From Rosa chinensis (Eukaryota > Streptophyta > Magnoliopsida > Rosales > Rosaceae), in the NCBI RefSeq assembly GCF_002994745.2, contig NC_037093.1, positions 22,951,555-23,015,554 on the forward strand: 64,000 nucleotides of DNA, read 5' to 3'. A program made the translations under genes and the position numbers. A model generated the notes under the pieces. It did not search any database. It was not told where the DNA came from and worked only from the letters and a program-made list of their open reading frames with translations. This document shows, in pieces, positions 22,669-34,139 of this stretch (position 1 is the stretch's first letter; each line of letters starts with the position of its first letter).

Positions 22669-24140
22669 GAGCCAATAGCAAAAAAAAAAAAAAAAACCTA
22701 GTTTTCTAAGTTTCTTTCTTCTCTCCGTCGAAAACAAAAATCAAAACCTAGAAGAAAAAAAACTTTTTCTTCTTTTTCGCCGCACACAAAAAAAAAAAAA
22801 AAAACTTCTTGCTCGTCCACCTCACCGGCCAGACCGACCTCAGCCTGGCCCAGCCCACCAGGCCGCTCCTCCAGCCTCCTGCAGCGGAGCTCATCCGCCC
22901 AGCGTGCCCTCCACCGGTCGCTACACCGAGAAATCCGGCCTCCCACCTGCCGCCTGCCGCCTGTAGTAGATCCCGTCGTTGCAGCAGATCCCAACCTCAC
23001 GCAGCTCCAATCATCTAGCCTCCACCCGGGTCTCGCTCAGCTCGCCCCCCCCCCCCCCCCCCCGGGCATCAGCCCGCGCTACTTACCACCCAGCCTCTGC
23101 GTCAGCCCACCGTGAGCAGCAACTAGGATTGTTTGCAAACCAGAAAAGAAAAAAATAGAGAGAAAATCATAAAGGAGGAAGACCCGAAAAAAAAGGTGAT
23201 ACCTGGCCCAAAGAAAAGGACCCGGCCCAACAATCAAAGAAAAAAGAAAAAAAAACATATTAAGCCCTGTGGCCCAGAGAAAAACAAAACAGGCCCTGCG
23301 GCCCAAGAAAAAAAAGAAGCAAAGAAAAAAAAAACGGCCCTGCCGCCCAGAAAAGAAAAAAAACCAGGCCAAGAAAAAGAAAGGAAAAAAAAGGCCCCGT
23401 GGCCCACTGTAGAAAAGAAAGAGGAAGCAGCCCAATTTTTCTCAAGCTCAAAAACATCGCTACGCAAACCTGCATCAACACGCGCGTGTGCTATAATTGT
23501 TTTATTTTCTCAACAACAAGTATGTTTTCTTTTATTTATTTAATTTCGTACTATGGTATATTTAATTATTTATAATTAGAATTTTTTTGAGCATGTTTTT
23601 TTATTGCTTGTTATATATGTGATATATATTCGTGGAATTTAAAGCATGTGATTTTCATTTATGTTTACTATTTTTTTAAGCATGCTCTATATTTTATTGT
23701 TTATGTTTTTATCATGAAATTTTGAGCATGTTTTATTTTTTTTATGCTTATATAATTATTCCTACGCATAAAGACTATTGTTTATATTTTATTTTTACGC
23801 GTGATATATGTAGCATATATTTGTTGTATATTTGTGCAATTTGAGCATGCCAAATCATTTATTTTTATATATGCTATGTTTTATTCTTTATTACATGCTA
23901 TAATTATTTCTTATTTAGAATGCTATACAAAAATTGGGTTTTGCCATGATAATGAAAATTCATGCGCATTATAAATATATACTTACCGTGATAAAGCATT
24001 TTCACATAGCATCGAAAAGAAAAGAAAAATGTTACCATTACGAATCTTGGCCTTGAACTCTAATTCATATTTTTTGGAAAATAATTCACGTGGAGGTCTT
24101 TATGACTGCGTAATTTATATCTTCCCTCTTGTTTATGTAG
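22669..24140 (+). other. Long leader of Ty1/copia element 1
   Basis: Non-coding in appearance. It holds poly-A runs (22680-22696, 22787-22804), a C-rich proline-codon region, a 19-base C-run at 23045-23063 and an A-rich stretch with repeated GGCCC-AAGAAAA words (23180-23430). An AT-rich tract follows (23500-24000). It ends with a pyrimidine stretch and TTTATGTAG just before the gag ATG, resembling a splice acceptor. Open frames over the A-rich part are low-complexity and not believable genes. Confidence 0.6.
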
Positions 24141-25216
24141 ATGACTGATACAACTCGACCTGAATTTGACATTTTGGACTCAGACGGACTTGAGTACCAC
24201 CATTGGGTTTCCGATGTAGAAACTGCCTTCATGGCAAAAGACTACACTGCCACCATCAAAACTTCCACTGACCCCAAAGACGATGGACCGTCTGACAAGG
24301 TGAAAGCAAATGCCTTAATGTTTCTGAGGCGACATATTGATCCTAGCCTACGCTGGGAGTACCTTCAGATGAAGACACCCAAAGAACTGTGGGATGCCCT
24401 TAAGGGATGTTTTGGGAACATTCATGACACCTTGCTCCCAAAACTAACCGTTCAGTGGAATGAAATCCGCTTGCTTGACTATAAAAGGGTCAATGACTTC
24501 AACAAGTATATGTTGCGCCTAAAGGCACGTCTAAATTTCTGTGGAAATGAACTCACAGAAGATGATATGATCCATAAGACTCTTTCTACTTTTCCTACTT
24601 CATTAATTATACTAGGGAACCAGTATAGGCTGGAGTATGACAACAAAATAATCATAACATTCAATAAGCTGATCAACCTACTGCAAGTGGCTGAGAGGCA
24701 TAATGAGGTTCTTTTGAACAACAATGCCAGGCCTGTTGGGACAAAGAAAATTCCCGAGGCTAATTATGGCAAAGTGAAAGGTGGAAAGAACCTCAATGCA
24801 AAAGGGGTTGGACGTGCTGATCCCTACCCACGTGGAAACAATGCACCATGTGGCAAGGGACGTGGGGGTCGTGATATGGGCCGTGGAGGCCCTCCAAATG
24901 TATGGCGCAGAGATGGTGGTGCTGGCCCTAGTGGTCATGGAAACAAGGTGAAAGGGCACCTAAGAACCCTTCAGTCAAACAGGATAAAATTGGAAATGAA
25001 CCATGCTATAGGTGTGGAGTCATTGGGCATTGGTACAAGAACTGCCAAGCAAGCAATAGAGTAGCAGCCAATTACAAGAGGTATAGGGAGTCTAAAGAAC
25101 AAGAGGCTCACTATATGGAAGAAGGAGGCCATGACCCAGACGTCAACCTCACAATTGCAGACTTTAATGGCTACAAGGAACTTGCTCAGTCAACTGATGC
25201 CCTAGATTTTGATTGA
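24141..25216 (+). pseudogene. Ty1/copia gag with frameshift before the zinc knuckle
   Basis: ATG at 24141 opens a 307-residue frame with a copia gag domain (EYHHWVSDVETAFMAKDY near the start; LWDALKGCFGN; MLRLKARLNFCGNEL). A Gly/Arg-rich RNA-binding stretch follows. The zinc knuckle CYRCGVIGHWYKNC (CX2CX4HX4C) lies in another frame at about 25008-25050, so an indel near 24950 separates it from the N-terminal part. The shifted frame continues to a stop near 25216 (ALDFD). Gag would package element RNA in the cytoplasm. Confidence 0.88.
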
Positions 25217-27350
25217 TCTGCTTTATTTATTTTCCAAAAACAGTTGTGAAGGCATAATGCCTCATTTTTAATTAGACTATTGCTTGGTCTTAAAGTTTAT
25301 TTCAATAATGGTTTGATGAATTAGAACAAGACCTTGATTTGATTATCGTTGGCTTATAAATAAATTTCGAATTTTATTCTGAAGCACTGAGTTTATTCGA
25401 TTTTATTTACTACACATATTTACATGGTTCGAAATAGCATTATAAAGATGTAAAGCAATACATCTAGAGAAAAATTATTTGAATGAAAAGATTATCATTC
25501 TACCTAAAATAGAAATACTCTAAAGAATATGAGATATATTTAATGTCACAGACGCTCTGTATGCACCAAGAGCTAACCGAACCTTGTTAAGTTTCAAAGA
25601 TATTCGTGCCAACTGTTATCATGTAAAAACACACTGTGAGAATGGAACTGAATACCTTTATATTACCTCTAATAAATGTGGAAGGAAACACATTTTAGAG
25701 AAACTTATGAGTCAATCTAGTGGACTGTACCTCACTACGATTCGGATCATTGAATCCTATGCTGACACCAACAATGAAATGTGAGACATTGACTCATACA
25801 GGCTTTGGAATGACCGCTTAGGGCACCCCGGTCGTGACATGATGATCCGTATTTTAAAGAACTCACACGGATATCCGTTCTTTTGAGTGAAAAATAAAGT
25901 GGGAGAAAAATCCGCCATACTACAAGGTGTCGGTCCTAATACTGCTTCAATGCAGCCACTGCCTTCTGAAGTACCAGAAACACTACCTCCCTCCCATTAT
26001 GCCTCATTGACTAATTCAAAGGCACATCACTCGTTTTGCAAAGCCTGCTCTTTAGCAAAAACAGGATCGAGACCTTCCTATGCTAAAGACACAAAAGAAA
26101 ACATTCCATTCTTATAAAGGATACAAGGAGATATATGTGGACCTATCCATCCAGAATGCGGACCATTCAAGTACTTTATAGTTCTGGTGGATGCTTCGAC
26201 ACACTGGTCACATGTCGTTTTATAGTCCATAAGAAATGCTGCATTTGCAAAACTCCTAACACAGATTATACGTTTAAGGGCTCACCACCCTGATCACCCT
26301 ATCAAGTCTATAAGGCTTGACAACGTTGGAGAGTTTACATCAAAAACATTTGATGATTATTACATGTCTATAGGGATCGATGTACAACATCTTGTACCCC
26401 ATGTGCACACACAAAATGGTCTCGCGCAGAAGCCACCATCAAAAGGCTACAAATGGTGGTTAGGGCATTGGTTATGCGCACCAACCTGCCTATTTCTGCA
26501 TGAGGTTATGCAATATTGCACGCATCTTTACTTATTCGTTTCAGACCCACTGCTAGCCAACCATTTTCTACGTACTAGTTGGTAACTGGATATAAGCCTG
26601 ACTTACGCATAATTGGTTGCGCAGTATATGTGCCTATTGCACCCCCACAGCGCATCAAAATGGGTTCTCAGAGATGATTAAGTATTTATGTTGGATGCGA
26701 ATCCCCAACAATTCTCCTCTACTTTGAACCCTTGACAGGCTATCTCTTTACCACTAGAATTGCGAATTGTCACTTTGATGAGACAGTCTTCCCATCGTTA
26801 GGGGGAGATAGGAAAATGGATTTTCCAAGGGAATGATAGGAATTGTTGTGGTTTGTCCCCACTCTGTCTCATTTTGATCCACGCACTTCACAAAGTGAAA
26901 GTGAAGTGAAAAGAATAATCGATCTTCAGAACGTAGCAGATTCGATGCCTGATGCGTTTACTGATATAGCAAAAGTAACAAGATCACATATACCAGCTGC
27001 AAATGTGCCTGCAAGGTTAGAAGTCCCCAACAAGGGGCACGGTGCCGCAGATATAGGTACTACAACCGCACTTAGTGGAGGTGTGGTTGAGGCCGTGGCT
27101 CCCCAAGGACGAGGGGGAGGCCACTTGGTTCGATTGACACTCACCCAAGGAAGAAGAGGGTGAGTAAGGCACAAATCAATCATCAATGTATAGAATACCT
27201 CTCATAAGATTGTCTCTTATTATAGTTATGTCCATGAATCAATACTGGAGGACGCTCCAATGTTAAAAATGATTCCAGAGAACAAAGAAATCTCAGAGGA
27301 TTATGAGAGTGCGTATGAGTTGATAGAAAGATCTTCCATACACATTGATG
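25217..27350 (+). pseudogene. Ty1/copia protease tail and integrase remnant
   Basis: No DSGA protease motif is found; an AT-rich stretch (25217-25550) stands in its place. From about 25550 a protease C-terminus appears (DALYAPRANRTLLSFKDIR), then a gag-pre-integrase region (LWNDRLGHPGRDMM) and an integrase core with GDICGP and RLDNVGEF. The expected catalytic Glu after HTQNGLA is Gln. Stops at about 25785, 25884, 26115, 26223 and later, plus frame changes, make it dead. From 26590 to 27350 only weak polyprotein traces remain. Confidence 0.8.
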
Positions 27351-28355
27351 ACATATATTGTTGCTCAAGGAATCAAAGAGCACGATGATATCGAACCACG
27401 CTCTGTTGCAAAATGTCAACAAAGAGCAGATTGGCCTAAATGGAATGAAACAATCCAGGCAGAATTAGATTCTCTGACAAAGAGACAGGTATTTGGTCCG
27501 GTAGTGCTAACCCCACCAAGTGTAAAGCCTGTAGGACATAAATAGGCCTTTGTCAGAAAGCGTAATGAGAAGAATGAAGTCCTGAGGTACAAGGCTCGCC
27601 TTGTGGCGCAAGGTTTCTCACAACGCTCTAGAATTGACTACGAGAAGACATACTTTCCCGTAATGAACGTTATAACGTTCCGCTACTTAGTTAGCTTGGT
27701 AATTTCCAGAGGATTGGAAATGCAGGTCATGGATGTGGTTACTGCATATCTCTATGGGGATCTAGATTCAGAGATATATATGAAAGTGTATGATGGCCTT
27801 ACATTACCCAAGTCAAGTGACTCTAAACCACGGAGTGCGTTTGCAATTAGGTTGAAACGCTAACTTTACAGATTGAAACAATCTGGGCAGATGTGGTATA
27901 CCCATCTAAGTGACTACTTGATTGGGAAGGGATATAAGAACGATGAATTATGCCCCTGCGTATTCATAAAGAAAACAAGTTCCGGATTTGCAATTGTAGC
28001 AGTATATGTCGATGATATGTACATAATAGGTACTCTTGATGAAATAAGAGAAACCGCGAGCTACTTGAAATCCGAATTTGAGATGAAGGATCTTGGGAAA
28101 ACTCGATTCTATCTAGGCCTTGAACTAGAAAACCGAGTTTGTGGAATACTAATCCACGAGTCTGCGTATGTCCAAAAGTCAGGCGATATAACATGGACAA
28201 AGCGCATCCTGCTAGCACTCCCATGATCGGTCGAAGATTGGATGCAAGGAAAGATCCATTTCGTCCAAAGGAAGATGACGAAGAGGTGCTGGGAGCTGAA
28301 ATTCCCTATCTAAGTGCAATAGATGCATTATTGTACCTAGCCTAATGTACTCGAC
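27351..28355 (+). pseudogene. Ty1/copia reverse transcriptase remnant
   Basis: Contains PKWNETIQAELDSL, YKARLVAQGFSQR, the DVVTAYLYGDLDSEIYMKV segment, LKQSGQMWYTHLSDYL, the active site AVYVDDMYIIGT (about 27998-28033) and FEMKDLGKTRFYLGLELE. A TAG at 27543-27545 replaces an expected Trp, a TAA interrupts near 27860, and a further frame change occurs around 28190. The YVDD box itself is intact. Confidence 0.88.
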
Positions 28356-29060
28356 CAGACATTGCATTCTCAGTGAACTTGTTAGCTAGATTTAGCTAAG
28401 CGCGAACGCAGCGTCACTGGAATGGTATCAAGAACATTTTCGATACCTAAAAGGAACCATTAACTTGGGACTGTTCTTTCCCTATAGAGAGACAAGAGGG
28501 ACCGCAGATGGAACTGCAATCCCTAAAGGAAATGTTGATGGCGAAAGCGCCACTCCCTACACCGAAACGCCAAATGACGTTTTGGTTGGTTTTGCTGATA
28601 CTGGGTATCTCTCTGACCCACATAAAGGTCGTTCCCAAACTGGTTATGTATTTACCAGTGGGAACACGATGATATCTTGGAGATCAACCAAGCAAACCCT
28701 TGTGGCTACCTCCTCGAACCACTCAGAGATCATTACTCTACATGAGCGGTTCGTGATTGTGTATGGGTAAGAGCTATCATCACACATATTCGAGGGACTA
28801 GTGGTTTGAGTTCTACCACTGAAGAACCTACTTGCATTAATAAAGATAATGCAGTTTGCATCGAACAGATGAAGCTAGGGCATATCAAGGGTGACAATAC
28901 AAAACACATATCACTAAAGTTTTTCTACAATCAGCAACAGCAGGTCCTCCTTAAGATTCAAGTAAATCAAGTAAGGTCTGAGGAGAATATGGCAGATTTG
29001 TTCACCAAATCATTGCCTAAGGCCATATTTGAGAAACATGTGAAAAGCATAGGAATATGA
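28356..29060 (+). pseudogene. Ty1/copia RNase H remnant
   Basis: Shows FADTGYLSDPHKGRSQTGY, TMISWRSTKQTLVATSSNHSE and, in a second frame, INKDNAVCIEQMKLG with a C-terminal NMADLFTKSLPKAIFEKHV. The Asp, Glu and Asp residues expected of RNase H are largely readable, but a frameshift near 28770 splits the domain. Confidence 0.85.
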
Positions 29061-29272
29061 AGACTTTCCAAGCTCCCTTGATTAATGTAAGGATCAAGGG
29101 GAGCTGTAGACATTAGGGGGAGTCTAACACACACATGTCATCCTCAAATGTAAAAGGTGTGTTGTGCTCTTTCCTTCGACCAAGGTGTATTTTTTGTCCC
29201 ACAGGGTTTTTATTATTACTTGGCAAGGTTTTTAGTGAGGCAACAATTCATGCACCATTTCATCTTTGACTT

Positions 29273-29286
29273 GGCACAAGGGGGAG
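29273..29286 (+). promoter_or_regulatory. Polypurine tract of Ty1/copia element 1
   Basis: GCACAAGGGGGAG ends at the 3' LTR start. The preceding 29061-29272 is non-coding 3' internal sequence and contains a second GGGGGAG at about 29116-29122. Confidence 0.75.
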
Positions 29287-29500
29287 TGTTAAAGGAAAAA
29301 CACATTATGTGCCTTCGTCAAAGTGATTGACGGAGAGGGAATCAAGTAATTAGCGATCACCATCAATTAGCATGGATTACGGACCAATCAGTAGTTAATA
29401 TCATTATTGTAATTGATCTTTCCATTGTAATTCTCTCCCTATATAAAGGGGCTATGAAATGAAATGAGTAGACCAATTCCAATCTCAATTTACTTTTACA
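29287..29500 (+). mobile_element. 3' LTR of Ty1/copia element 1
   Basis: 214 bp, TGTTAAAGG to TTTTACA, followed by the TTTTG duplication. Three transitions distinguish it from the 5' LTR. TATA box at 29440-29447. Confidence 0.95.
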
Positions 29501-29944
29501 TTTTGAACCTTTTTTTAAAAAACCAACTTGTCTAGGTGCCCCCCAAATTAATCAAGGCGGTTAACCACCACCTAGGTAAGGACTCCATTCATAAATTAGC
29601 CTTCACTCCATTCATAAATTAGCCTACACTCCATTCAAGGTCCCAGTAATATAATTGATTGAAAACATACCAAAAGAAATTAAGCATATAATAAGTATTT
29701 ACAAATAAAAAGTTATTTAAAATATTTGGCAAACAAAATATATATTTTGAACCTTTTTTTAAAACCCAACTAGTCTAGGTGCCGCCCAAATTAGTCAAGG
29801 TGGTTAACCACCACCTAGGCAAGGACTTCATTCATAAATTAGTCAACACTCCATTCAAGGTCCTAGTAATATAATTGATTGAAAGCATACCAAAAAAACT
29901 TAAGCATATAATAAGTACTTACAACTATAAAGTTATTTAAACTA
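29501..29944. repeat. 220-222 bp tandem repeat array, block 3
   Basis: About two copies, the first with an internal duplication of the ATTCATAAATTAGCC segment (about 22 bp). Ends at TTTAAACTA (29936-29944), one copy of the 9-bp TSD of the next MITE. Confidence 0.9.
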
Positions 29945-30341
29945 GGACTAAATTCTGCTTACTACCCTGTACTTTCAAGGGTTTATCAGTTCGGTCCCTG
30001 CACTTCTAATTTAATCAGAAAAGTCCTTACACTCTCCAATTTCATCAAATCAATCCAATCCATCACCACTCCGTCAATTTTCGGGGAAAAAATATAAAAT
30101 CACCCATCTGCATTCCTAACATTAACGCCTTAGCGGGCTGCCTAAAGATGGGTAGTTTGGGAATTTTTCTTGTGAGAAGGTCCCACGTCAGCATTTTAAC
30201 AGCGAAAATTGACAGAATAGTGACAGATTGGATCGATTTGATGAAATTGGAGAGTGCAAGGACTTTTCTGATTAAATTAGAAGTGCAGGGACTGAACTGA
30301 TGAACCCTTGAAAGTACAAGGTAGTAAGCAGAATTTAATCC
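29945..30341. mobile_element. Mutator-like MITE (397 bp) with long TIRs and 9-bp TSD
   Basis: Starts GGACTAAATTCTGCTTACTACC and ends with its near-perfect reverse complement. The terminal inverted repeats pair for about 110 bp. Flanks are TTTAAACTA and TTTAAAATA (9 bp, one mismatch), and the unbroken array repeat predicts TTTAAAATA. The interior is non-coding. A 9-bp duplication with long TIRs points to the Mutator superfamily. Confidence 0.85.
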
Positions 30342-30657
30342 TTTAAAATATTTGGCAAACAAAATATATATTTTGAACCATTTTTTAAAAAACCCAACTT
30401 GTCTAGATGCCGCCCAAATTAGTCAAGGTGGTTAACCACCACCTAGGCAAGGACTCCATTCATAAATTAGCCAACACACTATTCAAGCTAGGTCCTAGTA
30501 ATATAATTGATCGAAAGCATACCAAAAAAAATTAAGCATATAATAAGTACTTACAAATAAAAAGTTATTTAAAATATTTGGCAAATATATATTTTAACCT
30601 TTTTTTTAAAACCCAACTTGTCTAGGTGCCGCCCAAATTAAGCAAGGCGGTTAACCA
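30342..30657. repeat. 220-222 bp tandem repeat array, block 4
   Basis: About 1.4 copies between the MITE and the next solo LTR; ends in AACCA (30653-30657), the LTR target site. Confidence 0.9.
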
Positions 30658-33508
30658 TGTCAGGCCCCTGATTTTTAAACACAAATAAAAATCTATATAT
30701 AATCCCATAATTATACATGCGTGAACGTTCAGTCATCAATACAAAATACCTGAAAACTTTTTCCTTTTAAACCAAGTACATACTGATGCCCTAAACCCTC
30801 AAAGTTAATATACACTTGCTCTCCACAGAGTCATATATTACAATACTTACGAATTAAATTGTCAACAACAAAATAAAACGTAAATTCTCCTCAGAGCTAA
30901 CTACACAACGGAAGTCCTTATCAACGGTAAAGTCACAAAATGGCTTCCTACCGTAGAGTTGCAAGGGCGCTATCTCCGCTTCAACTTCGATTATCCTAAC
31001 TTGCAGGATTAACCCCTACACCGTTTGAATAGTGTACGGGGTTGTCACACAAGAAACCCGGTAAGCTTTTGCAAGCCCATATGAGTAACTCAAAACACAC
31101 ATGCACAACTCACGCAAAAAACAAGGAAAACCTTTCAACTCGCGGATAAAGAAAACATACCATGCTTCCCAAAACAATACTCTTTTCCCAAAAGAAACAA
31201 CGAAAGTCACACCGTGACAAAATCATATAAATCGTTAATCTAACAATTGAAATATGATAAATCGATCCAACCTGGATAAAACAACAAATCGGTCCAACCT
31301 GGACAAAACAGCAAATCGATCCAATCTGGACAAAACAATAAATCGGTCCAACCTGGACAGAACAACAAATCGGTCCAACCTAGACAAAACAATAAATCGG
31401 TCCAACCTGGACAAAACAATAAATCGGTCCAACCTGGACAGAACAACAAATGGGTCCAACCTGGACAAAACAATAAATCGGTCCAACCTGGACAGAACAA
31501 CAAATCGGTCCAACCTAGACAAAACCATAAATTGGTCCAACCTGGACAAAACAATAAATCGGTCCAACCTGGACAAAGTATCAACACACATAAATCATAC
31601 CTATCGTTAACCGAACAAATAGAATATGATTCTTTAGTCCAACCTGGACAAAACATCAAATAAATCCAACCTGGACAAAATATGTACCCAGGAGTCTTAA
31701 GTAACCTACTTAGATCCATGAGGTACGATGACAGACAGATTAGAGCTCTAACTGAATTGTAACCTGTCACCCGGCCAAGGTTCAACCTCATGATATAATA
31801 TTGCCATGAGGATGCAACCTGTAACCCCGGATCCTTAGGCCGACCTGACCCTCAGATCAAAACATTAAACGAGTCGCATTGGACCCCAAATGTTAAATCA
31901 AAACTAATGGAGAAATCACAACCTGTGACTCTCAAATCATCAACCACTTTTCAAAACAATAGAAATACCATTTCCCACCATTTGTTTTCCAAAAAGTCAC
32001 ATCACAAACAATAAAACGCATCATTCATGCATATTGTTTCCATAAATCCACAAATCCACCAAAACATATATATTTCACGTAAATATATAATTACGTAGTC
32101 ATCCACTCAGGAATGCCTACTAATACCAACTATAGTTTGCAGTTAAATCAATAACTCTCAAAACGATAAAGGAAATCCGTTCATTAATGAACCTTGTGAG
32201 ATTACTCACCTCGGAATCCCGCTGTGTCTTCTATACAGAACCGAACTAATACTCTCACCAACAACTCGTCCAATTCACCTTTAGAAGCACCTAATCACCA
32301 ATGATCTCAAATCAGTAACGATTCACAAATGATTTAAGTCTGAAACCCCTGTTTTGAACTAAAATCCCCAAAGTGACGCCAATTGAGGTGAAATCACATC
32401 CGAGACCACCCAATGTCTCCGGAATACTTCTACGATCAATATGCCAAAACCACAAGTCGATCGGATAGTCGGATCCTCACGGATCGAAACATTGAACAAT
32501 TCGAAACCGTAAAAACCCTAACATGCTCATATGATCTCCAAAAATTATGTATTGTATGTCGAAATGCTCGTATTGGCGAGTAGATCAACATGAAGACAAA
32601 AACTGCCCTTAAGGTGGTCGGAAACCACCGGAAAACACAACCACAGTGGCGGCGGTGCCGCCGGCCCAAAGTCAGAATTTGACAAAACTCCCAACACCAA
32701 AGTTCTTCATCTCAACTCCAATTTCAACTTTCATAACTACACCAAAGATATGAACCAATCGATCGAATTTTACCTTAGAAGCTGACGAATCCGATGAACC
32801 CTAGTTTTGAATTCGCTCCAATTCGATCTCCACAGATGAAATCGATGCAACCCACCTTGGGGGAAATGATCTACGTCCCTTGAAGTGCAAAATCTCTTTT
32901 GGAACCACGGCCAAAGGTGGCCGGAGCTGGGAGAATGAAGGTCGGCGAATAGAGGCGATTCCGACCTCTTCTCGGGCTTTTCTTGACGTTGTCGCACGAG
33001 CTACAGCTCGACCCACCCTCGATTGCTTCCACAGACATGTAGAGGGCAGCAAGGTGAACACAACTCACCATGGATCGAGTCCTATGGTGGCCGGAGGAGA
33101 AAGAACGAAGCCGGCAAAGTGGAAGGTGTGACGCGGCCTCGGGAGAGAAGAGAGAGAAAAATCCTTCCCAAAATGGAAATCTGATTTTTCTGAAAATCTT
33201 CCGGAAAAATCCCATATATACCAAGATGGAAACTTTTTCCGACGGCCATAACTTCTTCATACAAACTTTGATTTCCACATGTCCACGAACTCGTATCGAC
33301 GCGCTCTACGACTTTAGTGAAGGAAGTTTTCAGAGAATCCCAACGTATAAAAAGTCAACCTTTGCACTCCCCTAAAACAATACTTTTCAAATAATTAATT
33401 CATCCGAAACACTTCCGCTCCGTCCACGAGCCACGTAACCGTCCAATAACCATAAATTAGATTCCAGAAAATCCTCGGAAAATAGCTACAAATTTCCGGG
33501 GCATCACA
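30658..33508 (-). mobile_element. Solo LTR (2851 bp), minus orientation, TSD AACCA/AATCA
   Basis: Plus-strand ends are TGTCAGGCCCC and GGGGCATCACA; read on the minus strand it starts TGTGATGCCCCGG like the other chromovirus LTRs here. Flanks AACCA and AATCA (33509-33513) differ by one base, and array repeat continues on both sides. It contains a 27-bp tandem array (31261-31577) and an imperfect form of the shared ACCGGG hairpin near 31036-31062. The 32800-33160 part holds antisense open frames without recognisable domains. Confidence 0.9.
31261..31680 (-). repeat. 27-bp tandem repeat array in solo LTR
   Basis: About twelve consecutive units of the type GGTCCAACCTGGACAAAACA plus ATAAATC, with two further dispersed units near 31636-31680. 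Most units contain the small hairpin GTCCA/TGGAC around ACC; the first has ATCCA/TGGAT instead. Because 27 is a multiple of three and the units lack stops, both strands appear open over 350 bp, which is an artefact of the repeat. Confidence 0.9.
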
Positions 33509-34008
33509 AATCACCACCTGGGGAAGGACTCCATTCATAAATTAGCCAGCACTCCATTCAAGGTCCTAGTAATATAATTGATTGAAAGCATACCAAAAAA
33601 AATTAAGCGTATAATAAGTACTTACTAATAAAAAGTTATTTAAAATATTTGGCAAACAAAATATATATTTTGAACCATTTTTTTTTTAATCCAACTTGTC
33701 TATGTGCCGCCCAAATTAATCAAGGCAGTTAACCACCATCTAGGCAAGGACTCCATTCATAAATTAGCCAACACTCTATTCAAGGTCCTAGTAATATAAT
33801 TGATTGAAAGCATACCAAAAAAATTAAGTATATAATAAGTACTTACAAATAAAAAGTTATTTAAAATATTTGGCAAACAAAATATATATTTTGAACCATT
33901 TTTTTAAAACCTAGCTTGTCTAGGTGCTGCCCAAATTAATCAAGGCGGTTAACCACTGCTTAGGTAAGGACTCCATTCATAAATTAGCCAACACTCCATT
34001 CAAGGTCC
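33509..34008. repeat. 220-222 bp tandem repeat array, block 5
   Basis: Two complete units and a partial one; the AAGGACTCCATTC words start at 33524, 33746 and 33966, giving unit lengths of 222 and 220 bp. The array ends in CATTCAAGGTCC at about 34008 and unrelated sequence follows (34009-34139, nothing recognised). Confidence 0.92.
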
Positions 34009-34139
34009 AGTTTATTGGGGAAATATTATTCATTATTGTGCTCTGACATCCTTTTCTTTTTTCGGATCTGAAGTGGTTGTGTGACACCCCTGGTCAATTG
34101 AGATTAACTAAATAGAAAAAGGTCACCTTCAAATCTTTA

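Larger units (their letters stand above)
22438..29500 (+). mobile_element. Complete but inactive Ty1/copia retrotransposon (7063 bp)
   Basis: Two 214-bp LTRs, a PBS-like site, a long leader, gag, remnants of integrase, RT and RNase H, and a PPT, all flanked by TTTTG (22433-22437 and 29501-29505). The LTRs differ at three positions by eye, all transitions (98.6% identity), so it is young. Nevertheless pol is riddled with stops and the protease active site is missing, so it probably moved in trans or was copied from an already damaged source. The domain order integrase-RT-RNase H defines Ty1/copia; the lineage is not certain. Confidence 0.93.

Noticed and set aside
23079..23543. Open frames on both strands in the copia leader
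   Set aside because: A-rich low complexity, no start context or domain, and inside the non-coding leader.
31255..31680. Possible CRISPR-like array
   Set aside because: Units are directly contiguous 27-bp repeats without unique spacers, in plant LTR DNA.
31240..31791. Long open frames on both strands
   Set aside because: They are produced by the 27-bp tandem repeat, whose length is a multiple of three and which lacks stops; not evidence of a gene.
32801..33278. Minus-strand frames in the solo LTR
   Set aside because: No domain; the equivalent position in other LTRs is also GC-richer and open by chance.
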